From Acidimicrobiales bacterium (GTDB taxonomy: Bacteria; Actinomycetota; Acidimicrobiia; Acidimicrobiales; RAAP-2), in assembly GCA_017883135.1 (NCBI GenBank), contig JADGOE010000006.1, forward strand, positions 1-64,000: 64,000 nucleotides of DNA. The letters are read 5' to 3'. Every line of letters starts with the position of its first letter. Within the stretch, counting starts at the first letter, position 1. The notes under the pieces were generated by a model. It was not told the origin of the DNA and searched no databases. It was given only the letters and a program-made list of their open reading frames with translations. Positions 33,771-42,601 of this stretch are shown one piece after another. Made by a program: the position numbers and the translations under genes.

Positions 33771-34985
33771 ATGCCCGACGGTCCGTCCATCACTGTCTCG
33801 CACCTGTCGAAGACATATCGGATCCTCCGGAGCCAGGACCAGGACACCTATGCAGCCGAAGCCCTCCTCAAGAAGCTGAGGCCCGGCAAGGGGAAGAAGA
33901 AGGTCGAGGAGTTCGACGCCCTCCACGACGTGAGCTTCGAGGTGCCATGGGGTGAGGTGGTCGGCATCATCGGTCGGAACGGCGCCGGCAAGAGCACACT
34001 CCTCAAGATCATCAACCGGATCACGGCCCCGACCAAGGGCCGGATCGAGCTCGGGGGTCGGGTGGGCAGCCTGCTCGAGGTGGGAACCGGCTTTCACCCG
34101 GAGCTGACCGGTCGGGAGAACGTGTACCTGAACGGGACCCTGCTCGGGATGCGCCGCAAGGAGATCCGGGAACGCTTCGACGCCATCGTGGACTTCGCCG
34201 GCACGGAGAAGTTCCTCGACACCCAGGTGAAGCGTTACTCGACCGGCATGTACGTCCGCGTGGCCTTCGCGGTCGCCGCCCACTTGGAGAGCGAGATCCT
34301 GGTGGTGGACGAGGTGCTGGCGGTCGGGGACTCGGACTTTCAGGCCAAGTGCCTGCGCAAGATGCGCGAGGTCGCCCGCGACGGACGCACCGTGTTGCTG
34401 GTCAGCCACCAGCTCCAGACGGTGTCCGACCTGTGCAACTCAGCCCTCTACCTCGACAGCAGCCACCTCGTCCCGCACGGCACGGTCGAGGAGGCGATGG
34501 AGGAGTACAAGCGCAGCTTCACCCGCGTCGCGCCGATGCTGAAGGACGCTGCCTTCCGCCCGGGCACCGGTGAGCTCCGGTTCCTCGAGGCCTCGGTCGC
34601 CGACGACATCTCCAAGCCCGGACAGGACGTGGTTGTCGAGTTCACCGTCGGCGCCAACCCGGGCTTCGGCAACAAGTACCACGTCACCTGTTTCGTCAAC
34701 AACGAGGACGGCATGCTCATCGCCCAGTGCGACTCGCGGGTGGTGGACTTCTGGCTCGATCCGGACACCGACGCCTCCGGCCGGCTCGTGCTCAGGACGC
34801 CGTGGCTCAAGCCGGGGGCCTACACGGTCGACCTCTTCGTGCATGCCGCCGGGCATGCCACCGACATCTGGGAGCAGGCCTGTCACTTCCAGGTCCTGCC
34901 CGTGACTCCCTATCCCCATCCGACCACGCCGGACGGCACGGATCGCGGCGTGGTGTTCCCCGACTTCGACTACTCGCAGACCTGA
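33771..34985 (+). CDS. Polysaccharide ABC transporter ATPase with Wzt-type C-terminal domain
   Basis: ATPase of an O-antigen/teichoic-acid-type exporter, 404 residues. Walker A GRNGAGKST, signature YSTGMYVRVAFA, Walker B EILVVDEVLAVGD and switch His in LVSHQ are all present. Residues about 255-395 form a Wzt-C-like beta-sandwich (RFLEASVADDISKPGQDVVV), which in Wzt recognises the modified end of the glycan. ATG 33771 lies seven bases after TAACGT, so a leaderless start is preferred over GTG 33762, which overlaps that box. The permease gene follows after six bases. Confidence 0.9.
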   Translation: MPDGPSITVSHLSKTYRILRSQDQDTYAAEALLKKLRPGKGKKKVEEFDALHDVSFEVPWGEVVGIIGRNGAGKSTLLKIINRITAPTKGRIELGGRVGSLLEVGTGFHPELTGRENVYLNGTLLGMRRKEIRERFDAIVDFAGTEKFLDTQVKRYSTGMYVRVAFAVAAHLESEILVVDEVLAVGDSDFQAKCLRKMREVARDGRTVLLVSHQLQTVSDLCNSALYLDSSHLVPHGTVEEAMEEYKRSFTRVAPMLKDAAFRPGTGELRFLEASVADDISKPGQDVVVEFTVGANPGFGNKYHVTCFVNNEDGMLIAQCDSRVVDFWLDPDTDASGRLVLRTPWLKPGAYTVDLFVHAAGHATDIWEQACHFQVLPVTPYPHPTTPDGTDRGVVFPDFDYSQT

Positions 34986-34991
34986 GGATCA

Positions 34992-35809
34992 ATGGCCACC
35001 ATCGTCATCACCCCGCCCCGGCGGTTCTCCTTCCCCAAGGTCGCCGACCTGTGGGAGGCCCGCGAGGTCCTCTACCGCTTCGGTGCCCGGGACGTGACGC
35101 TGCGCTACCGCCAGACCGCGCTCGGGGTGGTGTGGGTGGTGCTCCAACCGCTGTTGATGGCCCTGGTCTTCGTGCTGGTCTTCTCCAAGGTGGCCAAGCT
35201 CTCGTTCGGCGGCCAGCCGCCCATGGTCTTCATCTTCGTCGGCCTGCTGGCCTGGAACTTGTTCAGTGGGATCATCACCCGCGCCCAGGGCTCCCTGGTG
35301 TCCAACCGGGACCTGGTGTCCAAGGTCTTCTTCCCCGGATGCTGGTGCCCCTGGCCGTCGTCTACTCGTGCATCGTGGACTTTCTGGTGTCGGCCGTCTT
35401 CCTCGGCGTCCTCCTGATCGTGTTCGGGGTCAATCCCGGTGTGGCCGTCCTCCTCGTCCCGGTCTGGACCCTCATGGTCATCCTGCTGGCCTGCGGTGTC
35501 GGCCTGGTGACGTCCGCGCTTACGGTGCGCTATCGCGACGTCAGCTACTTCGTCCCGTTCATGCTGCAGTTCCTCCTCTACGCCAGCCCGATCACCTACT
35601 CCATCGCCAACGTGCCTGCCCAGTACCGGGTGATCTACGACTTGAACCCGCTCACCTGGCTCCTCCAAGAGTTCCAGTGGTCGCTGGTGCGCCAACCGGT
35701 GCCACCCGGCTGGGAGATCGCCCTCTCCATCGTGGTGCCCGTCCTGGCATTCCTCGGGGGGGCGATCATCTTCGAGCAGATGGAACGGGGCTTCGCCGAC
35801 GTGATCTGA
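34992..35809 (+). pseudogene. Polysaccharide ABC transporter permease (Wzm/ABC-2 type), frameshifted
   Basis: A 272-residue ABC-2 permease that would form the glycan channel with the upstream ATPase, but its frame breaks at 35333-35336. The first part (RYRQTALGVVWVVLQPLLMA, FVGLLAWNLFSGIITRAQGS, DLVSKVFFP) is frame 1. Family sequence continues in another frame as RMLVPLAVVYSCIVDFL, through LVPVWTLMVILLACGVGLVT, to the end at 35809. Changing the CCCC run to CCCCC restores one ORF. A homopolymer indel is a typical sequencing error, but a real frameshift is possible. Its stop abuts the convergent hydrolase gene. Confidence 0.85.
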
Positions 35810-37492
35810 TCAGCGGGTGCTCGCCCGTGACCTCCGGCCGCAGTGCGACACCAGCCATGGGGTCAGGACCGAATAGGCCTGGTCCTGCCCGTCCTCGGTG
35901 TAGAGGGAATGGTCGCCGCCGCTCATGATCTCGATGTCCAGCAGCCCGCGCCGTTCCAGCCGCCTGCAGACCACTGACCAGTAGAGCGAGGGCTCGAAGA
36001 ACTGCACCATGTCGCTCTCGCTGGCGATCAACAGCACCGGGGTGCCCCGTCGGCTCACGCCGGTGAGCGAGTCGTAGGGCGAGGCCGTGACCCACACCTG
36101 GAGCGCCGCCCACCACACCAAGCGCGCCGCCCGTGCGTGCTTGACAGCCAGGGTCCGCAGGACCCGGGGCATCGGACGGTAGGCCCGCCGCCGCGTGTCG
36201 ATCGCCCCCTGCTCCATCTCGGCCACCGGGCTGGCAAGTCCGGGGTTGATGGCGCAGACCGCGCTCGGATGCAGGTGCAGGCCGGCCTCGATACCGTGGT
36301 AGGCGCCTGAGGAGAGCCCGATGAAGACCAGGTTGCGTCCGTCGGGATCGCCGAGCGCGGCCGCGAGGTCGGCGAGGTCGTCGATGGACTCGGGCGGCTT
36401 GGGGACCCGGCGTGCCTGTGCAGGCCGGCCGAAGGTCTCACCGATCCCGTCGAGGTCGATCCGGATCGAGCGCATGCCGTCCCCGGCGAGCCGGCGGGCC
36501 AACTCGACCCACATCCGACCGGGACCGGTGTGGTCGAGGGCCCCGGCGGAGAGGAACACCAGGGTGGGGGACGCCTCGGCTCCGGCGCTGCTCGGCTCGG
36601 TGATGATGCCGAACAGTGAGTTCGGCCCCAGCCACACCGAGTGCTCGCTGATCATCCCGCCTCTGGCGTCGTGGCCGACGACGGCTGAGGCCGTCGGCTC
36701 GAACCGGACCGCACCTGCCGGCGCGTCGATGATCCGGTCCACCCGGTCGGTGACCGCCTTGATGGCGGTTGCCGGAACGGTGAGCAGCTCGGGGTACACG
36801 TCGACGAGCTCCGCCTGGCCGTCGATCTCGACCCATTCGACCGGTGCTGACCCAAAGCGGGTGCGAGCCGCAGACACGCCTCGTCCGTTGACCCGAACCA
36901 GAACCACATCGCGCCGTGTCGCCGAGGGTGGGCACGGGTCGAGTGTCATCTCGGTGAGGAGGCGAACCGTCTCTGGGGAGTAGGTGAAGGCCGGCCCGGC
37001 AGCCGAACCGTCTCCCTTCTGCACGCCGCCGTACCCGGTGGCCAGCAGTGTCTGTTCGAGACGGAGGAAGTCACGCCCCGAGGTGCAGGGGTCCCACTGG
37101 ATGAGCCCGCCGACCTCCGCTCCCAGGGCTATGGCCTCGGCGGCCAGAAGCGCCCCCATCCGCATGCCGATGAGGACTACCGGCCCGGCGGTGACCGTCT
37201 GGGCCGAAGCCAGTGCCTCCTCGACGCTGTGCAGCCAGTCGGCCACCCGTTCGGGGTCGTCGAGTCGTCCGGCCGAGTCGCCGGTACCCGCATAGGAGAA
37301 GCGCAGCGCGGCGATGCCGATTGCGGCGAGTCGGTCGCAGGCCTCCTGCAGCGCGGGCAACGCATTGGCTGCCTCTCTCCCGAGGGGCTCGCAGAACACC
37401 GCGACTCCTCGGGCCATGCCGTCCTCCGGCAGGTGGAGCCAACCGAACAGCGGTCGGGTGGACGGACCGAACCAGGTGGGAGTGGCGGTCAC
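35810..37492 (-). CDS. Tandem alpha/beta-hydrolase protein
   Basis: A 560-residue fusion of two alpha/beta-hydrolase domains of the kind seen beside exopolysaccharide genes (exosortase-associated hydrolase type). In domain 1 (about 1-270) the nucleophile elbow reads LIGMRMGALLAA, with Arg where the catalytic Ser should be, so it is probably inactive. Domain 2 (about 280-555) has a proper elbow FIGLSSGAYHG, a downstream acidic residue in IASESDMVQFF and the catalytic His in SGGDHSLYTED. It may deacylate or transfer acyl groups on an exported glycan or lipid. The start is GTG 37492; it is convergent with the permease. Confidence 0.8.
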   Translation of the reverse strand: MTATPTWFGPSTRPLFGWLHLPEDGMARGVAVFCEPLGREAANALPALQEACDRLAAIGIAALRFSYAGTGDSAGRLDDPERVADWLHSVEEALASAQTVTAGPVVLIGMRMGALLAAEAIALGAEVGGLIQWDPCTSGRDFLRLEQTLLATGYGGVQKGDGSAAGPAFTYSPETVRLLTEMTLDPCPPSATRRDVVLVRVNGRGVSAARTRFGSAPVEWVEIDGQAELVDVYPELLTVPATAIKAVTDRVDRIIDAPAGAVRFEPTASAVVGHDARGGMISEHSVWLGPNSLFGIITEPSSAGAEASPTLVFLSAGALDHTGPGRMWVELARRLAGDGMRSIRIDLDGIGETFGRPAQARRVPKPPESIDDLADLAAALGDPDGRNLVFIGLSSGAYHGIEAGLHLHPSAVCAINPGLASPVAEMEQGAIDTRRRAYRPMPRVLRTLAVKHARAARLVWWAALQVWVTASPYDSLTGVSRRGTPVLLIASESDMVQFFEPSLYWSVVCRRLERRGLLDIEIMSGGDHSLYTEDGQDQAYSVLTPWLVSHCGRRSRASTR

Positions 37493-37930
37493 GTCGGCCC
37501 GTCACCGCACGGAGATACCCGATCGGTCACCGTCGGGGCGCAGGCGAAGGTCTCTGGCACGTGGCACCGCGTGTACGTTTGGTCGGGCGATGAGCGAACC
37601 CTCCTCAACTGCCTGCTCCTTCCTCGGTGCACCTCGTCGCCGCACGGCTACCGCGCAGAGCCCAGCAATTCCGGCCATACGGGATCCGCTGAAGGGCGAA
37701 CATCGCTTCCGCCAGGTCCACGTTACCGCCGGGCGTGCCGGTGCCGCCTCGGCACGGGGTCGCGACCGCAGGCACCCGACGGCAGGGTCGGTCTGCCGCG
37801 CCGGCCCGGTGGGCGCAGCCTGTGGTCGCACCGACGATGTCGAACGGTGCCCGAGCGGACGCCACGGGATGATCATGGTCGGGCTCGAATCACCGTCGGC
37901 GGAGGGAAGAGCCAGGTGGAGAGGCGTCCG
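37493..37930. other. Intergenic stretch of 438 bp without a recognisable gene
   Basis: The gap lies between the divergent hydrolase and glycosyltransferase genes. Open frames here are basic, Arg- and Ala-rich translations typical of GC-rich non-coding DNA. I see no tRNA, repeat array or clear terminator. It should contain the promoters of both neighbours, but no TANNNT box at leaderless spacing was found for either. Confidence 0.5.
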
Positions 37931-38899
37931 ATGAGCCCACTCTCCGCCTCGGTCGGGGTCGTGACCTACGAACGGCCCACGTTCGTCGCACGCTGCATCG
38001 AGCACTTGCTGGCTCAGACCCGACCTCCTCTCGAGATCATCGTCGTCGACTCGTCGTCGAGTGATGACACGGAACGAATGGTCCGCGACCGGTTCCCGAT
38101 GGTCCGCTACGAGGTGTGCCCATCGGGTAGGGGAGCCACCGCTACCGCCCGAAACATCTGCTACCGGATCGCGCGTGGTGACGTGATCGCCTTCATCGAC
38201 GACGACGCCTTCGCCGAACCGGAGTGGCTCGAGCGCCTGCTGCCGTCTTTCGGAGACCCGACCGTCGGTGGCGTGGGTGGTCGTCAGATCCGCGGCCAGC
38301 CCGGTGAGACCGACGAGGGTCTGGATGCCATCGGCAAGCTGCTGGCGGACGGCACGCTGACCGCCAACTTCACCGCCGACCCCGGAACCACGGTGGCCGT
38401 CGACCACCTGTTGGGCGCGAACATGGCCATCCGGCGGTCGGTGCTCGACGAGCTCGGTGGCATTCGCGACGGCTATGCCGGAACGTGTATCCGCGAAGAG
38501 ACCGACCTCTGCCTGCGGGTAGCCCATGCCGGGTATCGCCTACTCTACGACCCCGATGCGGTTGTCGAGCACGTGGCCGCGCCCTACGCCAAAGGGAAGC
38601 GGTTCGATCTTCGTTACGCCTACTGGGCTCAAAAGAACCACCTCATCCTGTTGATCAGGAACTTCGGGCTCACCAGGCCGATCGTCCGGAACTACCTCCG
38701 GACGTCGACGCGAGGGGCGCTGGCCGAGTGTTCGGTGCGCATGAGGAGTGCCGGGGGCCGAGTTCGGACCCACGACACGTCGGGCGCACTTCGGTCAGTC
38801 GGAGCGGCCTTCGTGCGTGCGACGATCACCCTCGTGGCGTCGTTATCGGGCGTCTGGGCCGGCGCGGAACTTGCCCGAGCCGATCGCCGGCGCTCCTGA
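37931..38899 (+). CDS. Family 2 glycosyltransferase
   Basis: GT-A-fold glycosyltransferase of 322 residues. Seen: SVGVVTYERPTFVARCIEHL, EIIVVDSSSSDDTERMV, the metal-binding D-D-D motif in VIAFIDDDAFAEPEW, the acceptor-site LLGANMAIRRSVLDELGG, and EETDLCLRVAHAGYRLLYDP. A C-terminal hydrophobic helix (ATITLVASLSGVWAGAEL) may anchor it to the membrane. It would add a sugar to the exported glycan. ATG 37931 follows GGTGGAG by about nine bases. It is convergent with the next glycosyltransferase. Confidence 0.9.
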   Translation: MSPLSASVGVVTYERPTFVARCIEHLLAQTRPPLEIIVVDSSSSDDTERMVRDRFPMVRYEVCPSGRGATATARNICYRIARGDVIAFIDDDAFAEPEWLERLLPSFGDPTVGGVGGRQIRGQPGETDEGLDAIGKLLADGTLTANFTADPGTTVAVDHLLGANMAIRRSVLDELGGIRDGYAGTCIREETDLCLRVAHAGYRLLYDPDAVVEHVAAPYAKGKRFDLRYAYWAQKNHLILLIRNFGLTRPIVRNYLRTSTRGALAECSVRMRSAGGRVRTHDTSGALRSVGAAFVRATITLVASLSGVWAGAELARADRRRS

Positions 38900-38911
38900 C
38901 CGTGCCCGGGG

Positions 38912-40036
38912 TCAGGTGACCGAGCGGAACGCCGCCTCGACCCCGTCCACCATCGTGGCCAAGGTAAACCCTTCTTCCACCCGGTCGGCACAGACCCGGG
39001 CCAGCTCCGGCTCTTCCTCACGCCAACGGATGATCGAGCGCAACTGTTCCGCCAGCCCCGGCACGTCGCCCCGCTCGAACAGAAAGCGTTCCAGGGGCCC
39101 GGCGAGGATCTCTGGTACGCCTCCGACCCGTGAGGCCAGCACCGGGCGACCGGTGGATAGGGCCTCGATGATCACCCGGCCGAACGGCTCGTCGAAGAGC
39201 GACGGCACCACCACGACGTCGGCTGCATGCAGCGGGGTGACGACGTCACGTCGCGCCGGAAGGAAGTGCACGCTGTCGTCGGCCAGTTCCCGCAACTCGT
39301 TCGGGTAGGCCTCCGGTGCGTCGAAGACGGTCGACGAGCCCACCACCAGCAACCTGGCTTTGTCCGGGCCGAGGTTCAAATGACGCCAGGCCCGTAGCAG
39401 GACGTCCACGCCCTTTTCGCGGTCGAGCCGGCCGAAGTAGGTGACCACGAACGGTTCCTCGGGAAGGCCGAGGGCGAGTCGCGCCGCGGTGCGCTCCTCC
39501 AATCCGCCGAAGGGGTACTCCGCCGGGTCGATGCCGTTGAAGACGATGTCGATCTTCGTAGGGTCGAGCCCAGAGCCCAGCCACTGGTCGGCAGTGAACC
39601 GGGAGATGATGACGAACCTGCCCACGTGGCGATTGAGGAAGGCGATCCGCTTGGGATCCAAGTCGGTCCAGCCGTGCAGGTGGTTCACCACCGGTGCCCC
39701 CACGACTCTTCCGGCAGCGATGGCCCACGCCGTGGAGAAGACCCGGTTCCCGTAGATGGCATCGGGTCGACGGCGGATCGTCTCCCACGTGGCGGGTGCC
39801 ACCATCGCCATCTGCCGTGGTCGACCCCGCCGGCCCTGGAGGTACCAGTAGTCGACCGCCGGTACCCTGGTCACCGAGTGGCAGAAGCGCCGGTACTCCA
39901 GTTCGAGCGGACCGGGCTCGACATGCAGGAGATCGACCTGATGCCCTCGACGGACCAGCTCGCGGCTGGTCTGGAACACGTGCAGTTCCACCCCACCCAC
40001 CGGGTCGGTCCGGTAGACGTTGGTCACCAACTTCAT
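38912..40036 (-). CDS. Family 4 glycosyltransferase
   Basis: GT-B-fold retaining glycosyltransferase, 374 residues. The N-terminal acceptor domain begins VYRTDPVGGVELHVFQTSRE. The donor-binding domain starts at about 195 with FVVTYFGRLDREKGVDVLLR and contains LLVVGSSTVFDAPE and the E-x7-E motif DEPFGRVIIEALSTGRPVLA, then RVGGVPEIL. It would transfer a nucleotide-activated sugar onto a lipid-linked glycan. A GGGAGG site precedes ATG 40036. It lies in a row of glycan genes with the broken glycosyltransferase upstream on the same strand. Confidence 0.9.
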   Translation of the reverse strand: MKLVTNVYRTDPVGGVELHVFQTSRELVRRGHQVDLLHVEPGPLELEYRRFCHSVTRVPAVDYWYLQGRRGRPRQMAMVAPATWETIRRRPDAIYGNRVFSTAWAIAAGRVVGAPVVNHLHGWTDLDPKRIAFLNRHVGRFVIISRFTADQWLGSGLDPTKIDIVFNGIDPAEYPFGGLEERTAARLALGLPEEPFVVTYFGRLDREKGVDVLLRAWRHLNLGPDKARLLVVGSSTVFDAPEAYPNELRELADDSVHFLPARRDVVTPLHAADVVVVPSLFDEPFGRVIIEALSTGRPVLASRVGGVPEILAGPLERFLFERGDVPGLAEQLRSIIRWREEEPELARVCADRVEEGFTLATMVDGVEAAFRSVT

Positions 40037-40117
40037 CGATGCGACCTCCCGGTCACGCGCGGTCGGGCGAGGGATCGTGTGCCGGCTCCCGAGCTGCCAG
40101 CGCCGTCGGCGACGCGG

Positions 40118-41167
40118 TCATGGTGCACACGACCGCCAGAGCGTGGCGTGAGCAGTTGCCGACGCCTCCCAGGTGAACTCTGCCGCTCGCCTCCGTCCAC
40201 GTTCGATCATCGCCTCGGTGTCCGCCCCACGTTCGAGGGCCGCCAGCAGTCCTTCGGCCAGACCGGGCCCATCCGGTTCGACCAGGTAGGCCGCATCGCC
40301 GCAGACTTCGGGGAGCGAACTGCGCCGCGCCACCACCACCGGCACCCCGGCTGCCATCCCCTCAAGTGCCGGAAGGCCGAAACCCTCGTAGGTCGAGGGC
40401 ACGACGACAGCAGCGGCCGCGGCCATCACCCCGCGCACCGTCTCGTCATCGACACGACCGGAGCGTACGGTGCCCGGCAGCTCGGCGAAGAGTCGGTCCC
40501 GTCGCTCGTTCGGCGGTCCCATCAGCGCCAGCATGGTGTCGGGACGGGCAGCCCTCACCAGCGGCCAGGCGGCGGCCAGGCCGGCGAGGTTCTTGCGCAG
40601 CGTGCATCCGCCGGCGTGCAGGATGAACGGAACCCGGATTCCCAAATCGTCAAGCTCGTTCTCTGAAAGGGGGGTCGATGCGAAGAACTCGCGGTTCACG
40701 CCCAGGGGGATGACGACCGGATGTGCCACTCCCAACTGCGCGGTGATCTCGCTGGCCGAAAAGTGTGACGGGCAGATCACCACTGCCGCGCGCCGGGCGG
40801 TGGCTGCTGCATCCGACGGCGGGAGGCCCTCGTCAGGGAACCGCCAGGGCACCACGTCGAGCACGGTGAGCACTTCGGGATGCGGTGCCGGCGGGAGCCG
40901 TAGGTCGAGGCGGTGGACGACGTCGTGGCCTCGGTAGATGAACCGTCCTGCTGCCCGACGCAGACCTGGTGACGCCCCGATCAACAGGTGGGAGGGGATC
41001 CGGACGGTGCCGGGCAGCGGGGATCACATCGTCTTGACCACGACCCGGTCCACCGTCCAGGCCTCACCGAGCACGCCTTGGGCAAGCCGGTCCAGCTCTC
41101 GCTCGTACACCTGTTGACCCATGGGCTCGCCCATGGACATGGTCGCCAGTGCCAGCCGCCTGGTCAT
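40118..41167 (-). pseudogene. Family 4 glycosyltransferase interrupted by an in-frame TGA
   Basis: A single frame of 349 codons from ATG 41167, broken only by TGA at 41026-41024: ...WTVDRVVVKTM, stop, SPLPGTVRIPSHLL. The N-terminal part MTRRLALATMSMGEPMGQQV and the remainder (ILHAGGCTLRKNLAGLAAAW, then VVVPSTYEGFGLPALEGMAA and SSLPEVCGDAAYLVEPDG) fit one GT4 enzyme. A CGA-to-TGA change explains it. Reading only from TTG 40984 gives 288 residues, too short for the family. It is the third of four single-base lesions in the window. Confidence 0.82.
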
Positions 41168-41366
41168 GAACGGGGCCCGCTGCGAAGCAGGTCGAGGCCG
41201 GTCGCCACATCGGGACGTAGATCCCAACGCGGTGTCCGGCCGGCTCGAGCATCGGTGAGACGATCGGACGGAAGGAGAATGGGCAACGTTAGCGTTTGAC
41301 GTTCCCCATCCGGCGGCCGGTCCGGCTCTGGCGTGGGAACCGGAGCCGCCCGGTAGCGTTGTGGCG

Positions 41367-42113
41367 GTGATACCGGCCGGACGTGCCGACGATCGAGCGG
41401 TGCCGGACCCCTCGTCCAGGGTCGACTCCGTGTCCGACCCGTGCCCCGGCGGTGCCGGGTGTGCCCACCGCCGGAGGGACGCAGCAACCGAGGTGGTCGT
41501 CGGCTCGCTCCTCGTCCTCGCCATGGCCGTCGGTGGTGTGTACGTCGCCTGCCGACCGGCATCGGGGGCGGTCGACGGGTGGTTCCTGACGGTGATCGGC
41601 GCGAGCAACAGCCCCATCCTCACCGCCGCGACCTCGCTCCGCTATCCCGTCGTCATCATCGTGGGCTCGCTGGTGGCCTCCGGGTTCGCCTTCCGACAGG
41701 GCTGGCCCCGAGCCGTGGCCTGCCTCATCGGACCGCCGTTGGCGTTGTTCCTCTGCGAGGCATTGGTCAAGCCGTGGGTCGGCCGGACCCTCGGAGGAGC
41801 GCTCTCCTATCCGTCCGGCACGGCTGTCGGAGCTGCTGCACTGGCAACGGCCGCGGTCCTGGCCACTCCGTCTCGCTGGCGGCTGGTGACAGTCGCCAGC
41901 GAGACGGCCTACGTCCTATGGGTGTTCACCGCGGTGATCGCCCTCCGGCTGCACTATCCGACCGACGTGGTGGCCGGCGTGGCGTTCGGAGTCGGAGTGG
42001 TTCTGCTCGCCGACGGGCTGGCCCGGTTGGTCGCCGGGCTCGTGCGGCCCGGGGCGATCACGATCCCGACGGCGGTGGGTGGGGAGGATGCTCCGACACC
42101 GGGCCACGGATGA
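41367..42113 (+). CDS. PAP2-family membrane phosphatase
   Basis: A 248-residue type-2 phosphatidic-acid/polyprenyl-diphosphate phosphatase with about six transmembrane helices. The active site is seen as KPWVGRTLGG (first motif), SYPSGTAVGAAAL (P-S-G) and LRLHYPTDVVAGVAFG (R-x3-H with a following Asp). Hydrolysis of undecaprenyl diphosphate would recycle the carrier used by the glycan cluster; other lipid phosphates are possible. GTG 41367 lies seven bases after TAGCGT (leaderless), so it is preferred to GTG 41361. Its 3' end overlaps the convergent gene at 42058 by 56 bp. Confidence 0.88.
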   Translation: MIPAGRADDRAVPDPSSRVDSVSDPCPGGAGCAHRRRDAATEVVVGSLLVLAMAVGGVYVACRPASGAVDGWFLTVIGASNSPILTAATSLRYPVVIIVGSLVASGFAFRQGWPRAVACLIGPPLALFLCEALVKPWVGRTLGGALSYPSGTAVGAAALATAAVLATPSRWRLVTVASETAYVLWVFTAVIALRLHYPTDVVAGVAFGVGVVLLADGLARLVAGLVRPGAITIPTAVGGEDAPTPGHG

Positions 42114-42480
42114 TGGCAACGGTGTTGGCCGGGTTGTCGGGGTCGAATCTCAGGTCGATCGGCGCGTCCGGATCGTCGGGTGCCTCCATGACGAAGGCCG
42201 GCTTCTCCCGGCGCGCCTCGAGCGCGTGCTGGAGCCCGAGGGCGATGCCGGTCATGACCGCTCCGGTGGTGGAGCGCTTCATCCAGTTGTTGAAGCGGAG
42301 AGGATCGTTCCCCCTGGGTGGCTCCCAGTCGGCCCCGCCGCCTTCGTCCGCGGCACGCTGGCCGGTGCTGGTGGCATCACCATCTCCGTCGGGGTCACCA
42401 TCTCCGCCGCCCTCGAGCAGCGGGTGGTTCTCGTCGACGGCCTCATCGTCGACCGGATCCGGTCCCGTGCTGGTGTCCAC
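42058..42480 (-). CDS. Acidic conserved-type actinobacterial protein of unknown function
   Basis: A 140-residue protein. The first 65 residues are disordered and very acidic (DDEAVDENHPLLEGGGDGDP). The second half is ordered: LRFNNWMKRSTTGAVMTGIA followed by LGLQHALEARREKPAFVME and LRFDPDNPANTVAIIRG. I recall similar short proteins next to DtxR/IdeR genes in Acidimicrobiia, but no function. GTG 42480 is seven bases after TACCGT on this strand (leaderless). It is divergent from the DtxR-family gene and convergent with PAP2. Confidence 0.75.
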   Translation of the reverse strand: MDTSTGPDPVDDEAVDENHPLLEGGGDGDPDGDGDATSTGQRAADEGGGADWEPPRGNDPLRFNNWMKRSTTGAVMTGIALGLQHALEARREKPAFVMEAPDDPDAPIDLRFDPDNPANTVAIIRGPVSEHPPHPPPSGS

Positions 42481-42601
42481 GGTGTCCACGGTACCGCTCG
42501 GGCCGTGAACGGCAACCGGGCACAGGCCCCCCGCACCGGCCGGCGACGCCGGTCGGTGCCGACCGACCCGTCGGAGCCCTCGGTGCCGTAGAATCGTCAC
42601 C

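Noticed and set aside
20083-41167. TGA read as tryptophan or selenocysteine in the P450 and glycosyltransferase genes
   Set aside because: TGA is the normal stop of many intact genes here, no SECIS-like stem follows either codon, and the expected residues differ (Trp-like and Arg-like).
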